Shown piece after piece: positions 21,729 through 30,574 of a stretch of DNA of 60,626 bases. Within the stretch, counting starts at the first letter, position 1. Each line of letters opens with the position of its first letter. A program made the position numbers and the translations under genes. Below the pieces are notes generated by a model. The model searched no databases. It saw only the letters and a program-made list of their open reading frames with translations, and was not told where the DNA came from. Where the stretch lies: positions 1 through 60,626 of the IMG/VR virus record IMGVR_UViG_3300008113_004447, one strand, 5' to 3'. Origin of the DNA: a virus.

Positions 21729-21757
21729 TTGACACACACGCAAAATGATGCTATAAT
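21729..21757 (+). promoter_or_regulatory. Sigma70 promoter TTGACA-N17-TATAAT
   Basis: Perfect hexamers, 17-nt spacer, extended -10 GATGCTATAAT as at 3551 and 5717. Drives the TraR-like gene. Confidence 0.9.
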
Positions 21758-21793
21758 ATTTAATGTAAAAACATAAAGTTGAAGGAAGAATGT

Positions 21794-22045
21794 ATGATTA
21801 AAGAATACGAAAGCATTCAAGGTGACAATTTAGAAGAAGCCGACATGGCTCAATTGCTGTCAGTGACTGCTAACGCAGATGCGGTAGCACGAGTTCGGGC
21901 TGCTATTCCAACAGGCCCCAGTCAAAGTCACTGTGACGAATGCGGTGAAGAGATTCCTTTAGCAAGACAACAGGCACTACGTGGTTGCAAGACCTGTATT
22001 GATTGCCAAAATTTATTAGATAGACTTAAGAAAAATTACGGGTAA
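21794..22045 (+). CDS. DksA/TraR-type C4 zinc-finger protein
   Basis: 83 residues from ATG 21794 (GAAGGAAG ribosome binding site; the TTG at 21779 is in frame but unsupported). C-x2-C...C-x2-C in HCDECGEEIPLARQQALRG and CKTCIDCQ is the DksA/TraR zinc finger, including the EIPLARQQAL stretch. TraR-type proteins bind the RNA polymerase secondary channel and mimic DksA plus ppGpp. With the phage omega subunit, this is a second candidate modifier of host polymerase. Ends at a terminator. Confidence 0.85.
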   Translation: MIKEYESIQGDNLEEADMAQLLSVTANADAVARVRAAIPTGPSQSHCDECGEEIPLARQQALRGCKTCIDCQNLLDRLKKNYG

Positions 22046-22065
22046 GCCTGTGGCATCTATGCAAC

Positions 22066-22098
22066 ACCCCGTTGATTTTGGTTGACGGGGTTTCTTTT
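22066..22098 (+). terminator. Rho-independent terminator overlapping a promoter
   Basis: ACCCCGT (22066-22072) pairs with ACGGGGT (22085-22091) and is followed by TTCTTTTTG. The 3' half of the stem contains the -35 of the next promoter (22082-22087). Confidence 0.85.
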
Positions 22099-22110
22099 TG
22101 GTGTTACAAT
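22082..22110 (+). promoter_or_regulatory. Sigma70 promoter TTGACG-N17-TACAAT, leaderless
   Basis: Hexamers at 22082-22087 and 22105-22110, spacer 17. The ATG at 22117 is 6 nt after the -10, where transcription should begin, so the mRNA would have no leader. Confidence 0.7.
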
Positions 22111-22116
22111 AGACAA

Positions 22117-22317
22117 ATGATAGAAGTAAAAAGCAAAACAAAAACACAAGAATTTGAAACATTAGCCCTGGCAATGGCATGGGCTAAAGTAACTGGAGAA
22201 TTTGTTACTATTCAAGTTAATGGAATGGAACTTGTAGGCAAGTTTGGGGCAGACAGCATTGTTGACGGCAAATGCCCAGACGGTGTTGATTATACTTGGA
22301 AAAAACGAAGAATTTAA
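22117..22317 (+). CDS. Hypothetical 66-residue protein
   Basis: The start at 22117 is chosen because the upstream terminator excludes the longer frame. MIEVKSKTKTQEFETLALAMAWAKVTGEFV looks like a small alpha/beta domain with an RWxxK-like end. Unknown function. Overlaps no neighbour; 16 nt before the metallophosphoesterase. (Motif is residues 1-30.). Confidence 0.6.
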   Translation: MIEVKSKTKTQEFETLALAMAWAKVTGEFVTIQVNGMELVGKFGADSIVDGKCPDGVDYTWKKRRI

Positions 22318-22333
22318 AAGAATAGGGGGCATT

Positions 22334-22939
22334 ATGCCAGCAGTATTTTTAGTAAGCGATACACACTTTGGTCACTCGGGTGTTTGCCGCTTTACCGAAG
22401 CAGACGGAGTAACAAAAATTCGCCCGTGGACTGATCCAGACGAAATGGACGAAGCCATGATTGCCGCTTGGAACGATCGCGTTCGACCCAACGACAAAGT
22501 CTACCACTTGGGTGATGTTGTTATCAATCGTAAAAGTTTAAAAACTTTAGCACGTTTAAACGGAGACAAAGTGTTGATCCGAGGTAACCATGACATTTTT
22601 CGAGACGACGAGTACCGCGAATACTTCCGAGAATTACGTGCTTACCATGTTATGAATGGAATGATTTTAAGTCATATTCCCTTGCACGAAGCAAGTTTAG
22701 GTCGTTTCGGTGTTAACATCCACGGACACTTACACACAAATCGTGTGTTGAAAGCTCGTGGTGTTGATGCTAAAACAGGTGCTACATTATACAGTGACGA
22801 AATCGATGTTAGGTATCATTGCGTATGTGTGGAACAAATCCCAGACTTTGCACCTATTTTGTTTGAAGATGTTATCAAACGCATCGAAGCAGAAGGTGGT
22901 GTAGTAGGCTTTAAGAACGGTAATGGACCTACAATGTAG
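22334..22939 (+). CDS. Calcineurin-like metallophosphoesterase, phage type
   Basis: 201 residues from ATG 22334 (AGGGGG ribosome binding site). SDTHFGH (8-14), HLGDV, RGNHD, SHIPLHE and IHGHLH give the full metal-ligand order. Short members with SDxHFGH, often annotated as phage phosphoesterases, hydrolyse phosphodiesters or pyrophosphates. Ends at a strong terminator. Confidence 0.9.
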   Translation: MPAVFLVSDTHFGHSGVCRFTEADGVTKIRPWTDPDEMDEAMIAAWNDRVRPNDKVYHLGDVVINRKSLKTLARLNGDKVLIRGNHDIFRDDEYREYFRELRAYHVMNGMILSHIPLHEASLGRFGVNIHGHLHTNRVLKARGVDAKTGATLYSDEIDVRYHCVCVEQIPDFAPILFEDVIKRIEAEGGVVGFKNGNGPTM

Positions 22940-22943
22940 TACA

Positions 22944-22972
22944 AGATAGGGCTCTTAGAGCCCTATCTTTTT
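22944..22972 (+). terminator. Rho-independent terminator
   Basis: AGATAGGGCTC (22944-22954) pairs with GAGCCCTATCT (22958-22968), then TTTTT. Confidence 0.93.
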
Positions 22973-23009
22973 GACTGTTTTTTCTAGGTTTATATGTTGA
23001 GCACCGGCA

Positions 23010-23015
23010 TAAATA
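23010..23015 (+). promoter_or_regulatory. TAAATA late-promoter-like motif with leader
   Basis: CATAAATAC lies 30 nt before the ATG at 23046, just after a terminator and with CAGGAG in between. Placement before a structural gene supports the late-promoter reading. Confidence 0.6.
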
Positions 23016-23045
23016 CAACATAATTGAAAAATCAGGAGTGCTAGA

Positions 23046-24713
23046 ATGCCTTTACAATTACGAAGAGGACTCGCGAGTCAAAGAGCAAGCAAAACCTATG
23101 CTTCCGGTGAACTTGTCTATATTACAGATACCGGGGCCTTGTACATAGGTAATGGAGTAACCGCGGGCGGTGTGGCCATTGCTAATCTTCCCCAACAAGA
23201 TATTAAAGATTTTACTGCTGCCATGTTTACTGGCGGCTCTCACACTGGCATTACATTTAGTTATAACAGCACAACAAAACTAGTTAGTGCAGCCGTAGAT
23301 ATAGAAATTTCAAACTACGCAGGAACTATTAGAGCAGACGCATTCAAAGGTACATTAGTTGGCGAAGATTCTACAATTTTAGTTGATGCACTTGCTGGAA
23401 AAATTAATCTAAGCGGAACTGTTCAAGGTCATATTATTCCTAATGCTACTGAAACGTATGACTTAGGTAGTTCATCTTACAAATTTAGAGATTTGTATCT
23501 AAGCGGGTCTAGCATCAAACTTGGCGGAGCAACAATTACAGCTTCGGGTTCAGCAGTTAATTTACCTGCCGGGTCAACTGTAAACGGTGTAGTAATCGGT
23601 ACAGGCACTAGTACCGGCGACGGCGTCATTGCAGGCATGAATTACAATATTAATATTGTAGGTGATGACAGTACGTTGATGTTAAATGCTCGAACAAGAA
23701 CTATAACAGCAGCCGGTGGATTCGTTGGTGATCTAAGTGGTAATACATTCGGTAATGCCAGTACTGCAACTACGTTACAAAATACCAGAACAATCAATAG
23801 TGTAAACTTTAACGGTAGTGCCAATATATCAATTAATACTTTAATTAACGGTTTAAATGATATTTCATTAGAATCTAATGGCAATTTAACACTAGCCGAC
23901 GGTGTAGAAATCACATCTTCTACTTCTGGTGCTATATCATACATAAAAGCTGCTCCTACAAAGAATATTGGCATTACCACTTACGACTCGACAATTGGTG
24001 TTTCAGCAAAATTAACAGGTGTCGACATATATACATTCGGTAGTTCTACTACTAGAACATGGTCGTTTGGAAACAATGGTATATTGACGTTACCTGGTAA
24101 CGGAACAATTTCTTCCGCTGGCGGCCTTGTTAATATTCCAGCCGGATCTACAATTGGTGGCGTGGCTATTAGCACAGCTACCCAAGTTAGTTTAGGTGAT
24201 TATACATTCACTAATAGTACTATTAATATTGGTACCGCTACGTCAACGTTGACTAGCAGTAATTCTGAACCTTTTGAGATTAAAACATTAACCACAGGCT
24301 CCTCTGGTGGCATGCCTTTCTATGGTATTAAAGCATCCAAAGGAACTGTTGCTGTTCCAACAACAACTGCGGCGAGTGACAAACTTGGCGGTTTTAATAT
24401 ACAGGGCTATGCTGTTAATGCTTTTAAATCTGCCGCAACATTCTTTGCAGAATGGGAATCTACTGCGACCCTAAGCGACGATAACCCAGGATCTAAATTA
24501 TCTATTGTTACTGGAAATAATGCCGGTGGTGTCAATATACTAACCTACGACAGCAAAGGAGTTTTATCTGCTCCAATTTTCAAAGCAACAAGTTATGCTA
24601 CTGGAAGTTTACCGACAAGCCCAGTCGCAGGATGGATTGTATACGATTCAACTACTAATGAGTTTAAAGGCTATAGAGGTGGTGGTTCAGCTGGTTGGGT
24701 AGTACTAGGTTAA
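23046..24713 (+). CDS. Tail-fibre-like structural protein
   Basis: 555 residues. The N-terminal LQLRRGLASQRASKTYASGE, followed by ITDTGALYIGNG, resembles the N-terminal domain of phage tropism-determinant/fibre proteins. The rest is a low-charge, Ser/Thr/Gly/Asn-rich beta repeat region with repeated LPAGSTVNGV, IPAGSTIGGV and NATETYDLGSSSYKFRDLYLSGSS blocks that occur in marine phage structural proteins. Likely a virion fibre or baseplate-wedge decoration binding the host surface. Preceded by a late-type promoter. Confidence 0.85.
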   Translation: MPLQLRRGLASQRASKTYASGELVYITDTGALYIGNGVTAGGVAIANLPQQDIKDFTAAMFTGGSHTGITFSYNSTTKLVSAAVDIEISNYAGTIRADAFKGTLVGEDSTILVDALAGKINLSGTVQGHIIPNATETYDLGSSSYKFRDLYLSGSSIKLGGATITASGSAVNLPAGSTVNGVVIGTGTSTGDGVIAGMNYNINIVGDDSTLMLNARTRTITAAGGFVGDLSGNTFGNASTATTLQNTRTINSVNFNGSANISINTLINGLNDISLESNGNLTLADGVEITSSTSGAISYIKAAPTKNIGITTYDSTIGVSAKLTGVDIYTFGSSTTRTWSFGNNGILTLPGNGTISSAGGLVNIPAGSTIGGVAISTATQVSLGDYTFTNSTINIGTATSTLTSSNSEPFEIKTLTTGSSGGMPFYGIKASKGTVAVPTTTAASDKLGGFNIQGYAVNAFKSAATFFAEWESTATLSDDNPGSKLSIVTGNNAGGVNILTYDSKGVLSAPIFKATSYATGSLPTSPVAGWIVYDSTTNEFKGYRGGGSAGWVVLG

Positions 24714-25318
24714 CGATAGTAACAATGCTCGGGGATGATTTTATCCTCGAACCATTTGTAATCAACTTCCCCAAATACACGCATAGTAATTCGAGTCCCT
24801 AGACCTTTAGGGACTCTGTGTTTTATAGAATCGTTTAATAACATAGCATTACCAGGGATAGATACGTACTCGTTTAATTTTTCACTCCAAACTTCACACC
24901 ATGTGTTAGCCGTAGAGGGAATAATACTCAACCCTAAAGTATGCAGATGATCGTCACTATTATCCCAATCTGTGTGTTCGACACACGGAACATCTGGAAA
25001 GTATACAACACGCACAGCAGTTAACTTTTGAAAAGGTAACGATTCAAGTATAGACTGTGTATACGGTATTTCCAAGTTGCACCATTCATATGAATCAATA
25101 GTTCCGGACTTGGCACCCCTATAACTATACTCAATAGGGGCTGTGCTATTGCGTAAAAATAATGAATACGCAGTAACCTCTTCTTTAGACCCTCGTTCTG
25201 CAGGATATGAAAATGGTACACATTTATCCGAGTGCATGGCCGCTAATAACTCCTGAGACATTTTTTTGTAATCGATGTCCAAATTTAATCCAGCGGCTAT
25301 TATGTTTTTATAATCCAT
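24710..25318 (-). CDS. 2OG-Fe(II) oxygenase-like protein
   Basis: 202 residues, converging with the fibre gene by a 4-bp overlap. VVYFPDVPCVEHTDWDN supplies HxD (about H116, D118), SIKHRVPKGL the distal His (about 165) and TRITMRVFGEVDY the Arg. A small aspartyl/asparaginyl-hydroxylase-like phage oxygenase; position beside the fibre invites the idea that it modifies virion protein, but this is inference. TAAATA lies 4 nt before its ATG. Confidence 0.78.
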   Translation of the reverse strand: MDYKNIIAAGLNLDIDYKKMSQELLAAMHSDKCVPFSYPAERGSKEEVTAYSLFLRNSTAPIEYSYRGAKSGTIDSYEWCNLEIPYTQSILESLPFQKLTAVRVVYFPDVPCVEHTDWDNSDDHLHTLGLSIIPSTANTWCEVWSEKLNEYVSIPGNAMLLNDSIKHRVPKGLGTRITMRVFGEVDYKWFEDKIIPEHCYYR

Positions 25319-25322
25319 GAAT

Positions 25323-25328
25323 TATTTA
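25323..25328 (-). promoter_or_regulatory. TAAATA motif 4 nt before the start
   Basis: Minus-strand CTAAATAATTC then ATG at 25318; no Shine-Dalgarno. Confidence 0.5.
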
Positions 25329-25374
25329 GTGGTGGTCCATTACTAGTGATATATAATAGATAAAAGGATACTAT

Positions 25375-26232
25375 ATGAATTATCATCTGCACGAAAACGG
25401 TTGGACTATTATTTTAGACGACGTGGATCTCAAAACAATCAGTCAAGATGAAATTAACCAAATATCTAAATTGTTATCTACTAACACATGTGTGGTTGTT
25501 AAAAAACAATTCTTAACTGTAACTGAAGAATTAAGAGTTATAAACATGTTTAAGAATCCAGAGCCTCTTTATAAACCAACTGATTTTGATTTTATTCATA
25601 GTGCTGCAGATTTAACGCAAGATCCAACAGGAGTCATCTGTCGTGTGTCAGGAGCATTAAACGATCACGGAATGGAAGGCATTGCCGGATATGTTGACGA
25701 GATGACATGGCATTGTAATCACCCTTATCGTGCAGATCGTAGACCAGTCGTTTGGCTCTATGGCGTAAAAGGAACAGTCGGGTCTCGTACCAGTTGGAAT
25801 AATAATATTATGACGTACCGTGACCTTGATCAAAGTATGAAGGATTTATTAGCTGATGTAAAAATTATTGCTAAAAAAGGAATGAATCACTGTGCTAGAC
25901 TAGATGCCGAGGAAGGCGGTGGCGAAGCTGTAGAAGATTTTACTCCTAATATTGTTCATACAAATATTGCAGGTATCAAGGGTTTGTATTTTCCGTTTTT
26001 ACAAATTGACAGATTTAAAGACTGGTCTGTAGAAGAAAGTCAAAAAATTATTAAACCCCTAACTGAATTCACAACCCAAGAAAAATATTGTTATCACCAT
26101 GATTGGGAAGATGGCGATCTTGTTCTTAGCGAGCAGTGGCTAGGAATACACAAACGGTGGCGATTTGAAGGGATTAAAAATAGGTTAGTACACAGGGCCG
26201 TAATGGATTTTCCTGATCAAAATTATCAATAA
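25375..26232 (+). CDS. TauD-like oxygenase paralogue A, H-x-N at iron site
   Basis: 285 residues, AAAGGA ribosome binding site. The fold markers of TauD/TfdA dioxygenases are present: WHCNHP (112-117), GSRTSWNNN, HDWEDGDLVLSEQWLGIHKRW with the distal His (about 261) and LVHRAV with the 2OG Arg. The usual HxD is H113-C114-N115: the carboxylate ligand is replaced by Asn. Paralogue C (27751) has the same change; B (26235) has normal HSD. Such loss of the Asp occurs in halogenating relatives, though there with Ala or Gly. Confidence 0.8.
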   Translation: MNYHLHENGWTIILDDVDLKTISQDEINQISKLLSTNTCVVVKKQFLTVTEELRVINMFKNPEPLYKPTDFDFIHSAADLTQDPTGVICRVSGALNDHGMEGIAGYVDEMTWHCNHPYRADRRPVVWLYGVKGTVGSRTSWNNNIMTYRDLDQSMKDLLADVKIIAKKGMNHCARLDAEEGGGEAVEDFTPNIVHTNIAGIKGLYFPFLQIDRFKDWSVEESQKIIKPLTEFTTQEKYCYHHDWEDGDLVLSEQWLGIHKRWRFEGIKNRLVHRAVMDFPDQNYQ

Positions 26233-26234
26233 CA

Positions 26235-27098
26235 ATGAAGTACACACTAGACAAAAACGGTTGGACTGTTTTAATAGATTTTGATTTAAAAACAGCCACA
26301 CAAGAAGACATCAATCAAATAGCGTTGTTGTTAAACACTAATACTCTAGTGGTTGCTAAAAAACAAAACTTATCTTTAGAAGAACAGTTACGCATTACTA
26401 AAATGTTTAAAGATCCTGTATTTCTAGATCCAGAGTTTCATCCAGATAGTCAAAGCATAGTTGTACCAAACACCGATGGACTGTTTCTTAGAGTTGGCGG
26501 AGTCGAGGACGAACATGGTGTACCTGGTATTGCCGAAAGCGTTGCCGAAGTAATATGGCATAGTGATCCGCATTGGCCTAATCTTGAATGTATGCTGCTT
26601 ATGATAATTGCAAATTATGGAACGAACAATTCAACTACTAGCTGGTGCAACAATTTATTGGCTTATTCAGAGTTAGATCAAGATACTAAAAATTCACTAG
26701 ATGGGCTATCTGCTATATTGTTAACTGGAATAGATTTTAATAAAGATCTTCAGTTTGTTGACGAGTACGGACTACCGAGGCCTCCAAGTTCAGGATTAAA
26801 TCAATCCGGCATTAAGGTTGTTCAATCTAATCTATCCGGGCAAAAAGGTTTATATTTCCCATTTAACCAATTGCACGGGTTTGAAGGAATGTCAGAAGCA
26901 GATAGTAAAGCTCTAATTAAAAAAGTTTCTGATCATATTACACAAGAAAAATACTGTTATCATCACACATGGGATGACGGCGATGTTGTTTTTACAGATC
27001 AAAGATTTGGTCTACATAAACGGCATCATTGCAATCATATTAAACAACGATCATTGCAGAGATCGGTTTTTAATTATCCGGATCAGGAATATCAATGA
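26235..27098 (+). CDS. TauD-like oxygenase paralogue B, canonical H-x-D
   Basis: 287 residues, closely related to 25375 over the whole length (MKYTLDKNGWTVLID; HTWDDGDVVFTDQRFGLHKRH). Iron site WHSDPH has H109 and D111. Probably an active Fe/2OG dioxygenase. Followed by an ATGA overlap to the 27095 gene. Confidence 0.85.
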   Translation: MKYTLDKNGWTVLIDFDLKTATQEDINQIALLLNTNTLVVAKKQNLSLEEQLRITKMFKDPVFLDPEFHPDSQSIVVPNTDGLFLRVGGVEDEHGVPGIAESVAEVIWHSDPHWPNLECMLLMIIANYGTNNSTTSWCNNLLAYSELDQDTKNSLDGLSAILLTGIDFNKDLQFVDEYGLPRPPSSGLNQSGIKVVQSNLSGQKGLYFPFNQLHGFEGMSEADSKALIKKVSDHITQEKYCYHHTWDDGDVVFTDQRFGLHKRHHCNHIKQRSLQRSVFNYPDQEYQ

Positions 27099-27742
27099 GA
27101 GATTATTTTGAATCAGATGCAAGGTATCTAAAATTAGATATTCCGTTTGATCACAAACTAATGCTTGCTGAAGCTCAAGCACTGCGTCATAGATTTATTC
27201 CTCATCGATACGATGAGTCTAGTCACAGAGGGTGGTCTTCATTGTCACTATACGGATTACATGAATCTAAAACTGAAAATTGGGACGAGTACGGATACGC
27301 TTCTGGTGCAGATGCTGCAAAAGATTTTGTGTGGACAGATGCTGCAAAAGAATGTCCTACTATTATGAATTTTTTATTAAATAGTTTTCCATGTAAAAAA
27401 TATGGTAGAGTAAGATTAATGCTATTGGAACCAGGCGGATGGATTGGTATGCACTCCGATGGTAAGATGAAATTTGTAGAAAATGTCAACGTAGCTCTTA
27501 ATAATCCGCTAGGTTGTAAATGGCTATGGAACAACGGCCAAGAGTTAATTATGGCCCCAGGAAGTATGTATGCTATGAATCTAAGCTATCAGCATAGTGT
27601 GGTAAACGAAAGTGACGAAGATAGATTTCATTTAATAATTGCTAAACACGATTCTACAGACGAATGGAAATTAACTATGAATATGGCAGCTACGCTTGCT
27701 GGAGTTACAGGAACATATGTACCTCTTGATATGTACGCATAA
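27095..27742 (+). CDS. Aspartyl/asparaginyl hydroxylase-like oxygenase
   Basis: 215 residues, ATGA overlap with the previous gene. RVRLMLLEPGGWIGMHSDG gives HxD, ALNNPLGCKWLWNNG and MAPGSMYAMNLSYQHSVVN give the distal His, and EDRFHLIIAKHD the Arg. Matches the Asp/Asn beta-hydroxylase-type jelly roll. Wedged between TauD-like paralogues B and C, so the four are one operon. Confidence 0.82.
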   Translation: MRDYFESDARYLKLDIPFDHKLMLAEAQALRHRFIPHRYDESSHRGWSSLSLYGLHESKTENWDEYGYASGADAAKDFVWTDAAKECPTIMNFLLNSFPCKKYGRVRLMLLEPGGWIGMHSDGKMKFVENVNVALNNPLGCKWLWNNGQELIMAPGSMYAMNLSYQHSVVNESDEDRFHLIIAKHDSTDEWKLTMNMAATLAGVTGTYVPLDMYA

Positions 27743-27750
27743 GGACTAAC

Positions 27751-28587
27751 ATGAAATATCATATACACGAAAATGGATGGACAGTAATTGTTGACGAGAT
27801 TGATCTTAAAACTATTACTCAAGAAGATATTAATTATCTAGCAAAATTAATTGCAAAAAATACTTGTGTAGTAATTCGTGATCAATTCTTAACTACTGAA
27901 GAAGAAGTTAGAGTTATCAAGATGTTTAAGGATCCTTATTCGTTTGATCCTGATAATCGAGAAGCCGAAGCAGGGTATAGAAATTGCATAGTGCCCGATA
28001 GTGAAGGATATGTTATACGAGTTACTGGAGATGTCGACGAACACGGTAATCCGGGATTTGCAGGAGACGATGATGAATTAAAATGGCACTGCAATGACGC
28101 TACTCGACACGAAAGAAGATCAATAGTTTGGCTATACGGAATCAAGGGAACTGTTGGATCTAGGACTACGTGGAATAATAACATTTTATCGTATAATGAT
28201 TTAGATCAAGATACAAAAAATAAACTGCTTCCGCTAAAAGCTCGAATGAAGCATTGGCGTGATAACGACGATAACGAACCAGGTGTAGAAGAATTTACTC
28301 CTAACATTGTTCATACAAATATTGCCGGTAATACTGGATTGTTTTTTCCGTTCCTACAAATACACAGTTTACTAGGTGTCGACAAAGATGAATCAGAAAA
28401 ACTTATGACGTTTTTATCAGAACATACTGTGCAGGAAAAATATCTGTATCATCACGATTGGAAAGATGGGGATCTAATTATTTCTGAACAATGGCTGGGA
28501 ATACATAAAAGATGGCAATTCCCAGGAATGGTTGATCGATTGCTACATCGAATTGTTTTTAACTTTCCAGACCAAGACTATTCTTAA
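27751..28587 (+). CDS. TauD-like oxygenase paralogue C, H-x-N at iron site
   Basis: 278 residues, AAGGA ribosome binding site. Very close to 25375 (MKYHIHENGWTVIVDEIDLKTI; GSRTTWNNNILSYNDLDQ). Iron site is H113-C114-N115 in WHCNDA. Distal His in WLGIHKRW and Arg in LLHRIV are kept. Ends by a 4-bp convergent overlap with the next minus-strand gene. (Motif stretches are residues 1-20 and 137-154.). Confidence 0.8.
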   Translation: MKYHIHENGWTVIVDEIDLKTITQEDINYLAKLIAKNTCVVIRDQFLTTEEEVRVIKMFKDPYSFDPDNREAEAGYRNCIVPDSEGYVIRVTGDVDEHGNPGFAGDDDELKWHCNDATRHERRSIVWLYGIKGTVGSRTTWNNNILSYNDLDQDTKNKLLPLKARMKHWRDNDDNEPGVEEFTPNIVHTNIAGNTGLFFPFLQIHSLLGVDKDESEKLMTFLSEHTVQEKYLYHHDWKDGDLIISEQWLGIHKRWQFPGMVDRLLHRIVFNFPDQDYS

Positions 28588-30029
28588 TCAACACCGAGTG
28601 GTTTGCACCCTTTATTAAACCAGTCATTTTGGTGCCACGGTAATTTTTTAAGTTTCGAAATATCAGTCATTTCAAAACTAGTAACTGGACCGTAGCTGTG
28701 CTGAACGGTTCTTTCTAATTCATATCCATCTGCTGCCCTAGATGTCAACATTAATATTATATTAGGATCGAGCTCAATTAATTTTCCTAATATTTTATTT
28801 TCGCAAGCAATTCTATATTTTAATGGCAAGTTAGCAATATACGGACCGTGATTAAAAAGATCACTAAGATTCAACAAAGTCTTTTTATTAGGCTCTAACC
28901 AATTAAAATTATGTGCAGCAGTATAATCAATTGAGATATATTCATAACTTAATTTTTTAACTTGTGACCATACTGTGTCCCAATCATTGAATACTGAAAG
29001 AAACATTTTCCACTGCTCATCAATTTGAGTAAAATAAGATTCTGAAATAGTAATTGGGCCGTTTGGTACTATAGGCATATTCTGTTTATAAAACTCAGCG
29101 TAATTTTTACCGTCCCAGTTAGTTACCATTTCTTTCATAAACATTAAACAATTATAATTAATGTCTGTAAAGATAACTTTAGTGTCTTTGGTAAATCCAA
29201 TTAATTGCAAATTACGAATCCAATTAAATCCAATACCAACTGTTGCATATTGTTCTACAGGACCATCAAACTCAATAGATTCTCTAAGAGGATCAGAATT
29301 CCATCCGGCAAAAAAATTGTCGCAAAAAAACTGGTGTTGTTTAATTTCTGAATACATTCTTGTAAACACATGATCATGTTCGTAGTATATGTATTTTTTA
29401 CTGTCTCGAATACTTTCTCCAAGATCAATTAGTGTCTTGTTATTTTCAAAAGCAATTTTTAAAATATTCCAGCCGTGTAGTTTAGTGTCATAGGTTTTAA
29501 TTTCAGTACCAGTCTTAATCCACACCGGAATTTCGTGATCGTCATATTGGTACTCTACACTTCGCAACGGTTCTAATTGACTGTACGATTCGATAGACTC
29601 ATTGCCTACTGCTGGAAATCCTAATAACGCATACTCTTCTAAATTTATAATATAAAATTGATGATGTAATTCAAAGCAGGCATTTTTAAAATAAGAATGA
29701 GTGCTTCTATCTAATATATGTCCCGCAATAAAAAATTCTTCTGTACACTTTTGTTCTATGGCTGGGAACAATCTATCAGACAGTCCTAAACTTGTGCCGC
29801 CGGCTATAATTACTGCGTGAGTATAACCATCAGTGGCTGCATGATATAATAATTCGTTTTCATTTTCCCCCACATACACATCAAATTGTTTTACAGCAAA
29901 CCTATGCACCATATAATCAGTTAAATTAATGTTAACATCTTTTGCCCAAATACTATGGCAAGAATCTAAATTGTCAACTATACAACATAGGATAGATTTT
30001 TCTTTGTCAGTTTTAAATTTTGTTACCAT
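28584..30029 (-). CDS. Unrecognised 481-residue protein, two-domain
   Basis: The first 130 residues show a Rossmann-like strand pattern (YTHAVIIAGGTSLGLSDRLFPAI; EFFIAGHILDRS; FYIINLEEYALLGFP) like glycosyltransferase or nucleotide-binding proteins. The second part has VGIGFNWIRNLQLIGF followed by VIFTDINYNCLMFMKEM, reminiscent of a SAM-binding fold but not a clean match. Near the C-terminus: ANLPLKYRIACENKILGKLIELDPNIIL. In one operon with the GNAT-like and kinase-like genes. Function unknown. Confidence 0.75.
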   Translation of the reverse strand: MVTKFKTDKEKSILCCIVDNLDSCHSIWAKDVNINLTDYMVHRFAVKQFDVYVGENENELLYHAATDGYTHAVIIAGGTSLGLSDRLFPAIEQKCTEEFFIAGHILDRSTHSYFKNACFELHHQFYIINLEEYALLGFPAVGNESIESYSQLEPLRSVEYQYDDHEIPVWIKTGTEIKTYDTKLHGWNILKIAFENNKTLIDLGESIRDSKKYIYYEHDHVFTRMYSEIKQHQFFCDNFFAGWNSDPLRESIEFDGPVEQYATVGIGFNWIRNLQLIGFTKDTKVIFTDINYNCLMFMKEMVTNWDGKNYAEFYKQNMPIVPNGPITISESYFTQIDEQWKMFLSVFNDWDTVWSQVKKLSYEYISIDYTAAHNFNWLEPNKKTLLNLSDLFNHGPYIANLPLKYRIACENKILGKLIELDPNIILMLTSRAADGYELERTVQHSYGPVTSFEMTDISKLKKLPWHQNDWFNKGCKPLGVD

Positions 30030-30574
30030 CTAGGATATTTCTCCAATTCCTCTAAAAATTTGTTTGGAAATAATTGCCATACTGTTTGTTGGGTTCCTCG
30101 ATACTCAATTTCTTTAATACGTTTCATCTGCCCACTAGCTTCCATAACAGGACCAAAAATGTTATGCACTAGACGCTGGGTGCCTACGCTACTCTCGTTA
30201 CTGGTAATATATAGATCGGCCCACGGGGGAGTCCACTCAATACATGCCGGAATTAAAAACTGACTAGTAACATGCTGATGTGTGACTATTTGATTACGTG
30301 TGCGTATACTAGGAATAGGAATATGATCTGAGAATACACATGTACGTGCAGCTATTCGAAAGGCATCTTCTCCCATCTCAGGAAAGCTGTGTGCAGCTAC
30401 ACTGCCTATTGCTTTATCATAATAATAAAGAATCCAAACGGCCCAGGCTTTTTCTTTTGATAAGCTGTCTACTAACATCCGTTGACTAGCATTGTTAGTA
30501 AATCCTTTCGATTCAGCAGTAGTATAAAATTCTGTCAAATCTAATTCTGCCGACCACGGAACTACTTTAAACAT
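30023..30574 (-). CDS. GNAT-like protein, uncertain
   Basis: 183 residues. WAVWILYYYDKAIGSVAAHSFPE resembles the central strands of GNAT acetyltransferases (…AvG.V…), and TQRLVHNIFGPVMEASGQMKRI could be the acetyl-CoA helix region, but the Q/RxxGxG/A loop is not evident. Overlaps neighbours by 7 and 13 nt, so it belongs to a three-gene unit. Confidence 0.5.
   Translation of the reverse strand: MFKVVPWSAELDLTEFYTTAESKGFTNNASQRMLVDSLSKEKAWAVWILYYYDKAIGSVAAHSFPEMGEDAFRIAARTCVFSDHIPIPSIRTRNQIVTHQHVTSQFLIPACIEWTPPWADLYITSNESSVGTQRLVHNIFGPVMEASGQMKRIKEIEYRGTQQTVWQLFPNKFLEELEKYPRW

Noticed and set aside
22244-22333. N-terminal extension of the metallophosphoesterase
   Set aside because: It overlaps the 22117 gene; AGGGGG precedes ATG 22334 and the conserved core starts there.
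23642-24175. Minus-strand hydrophobic frames inside the fibre gene
   Set aside because: They arise from the antisense of a Thr/Gly/Ala-rich gene, lack starts with signals and mirror the repeat.
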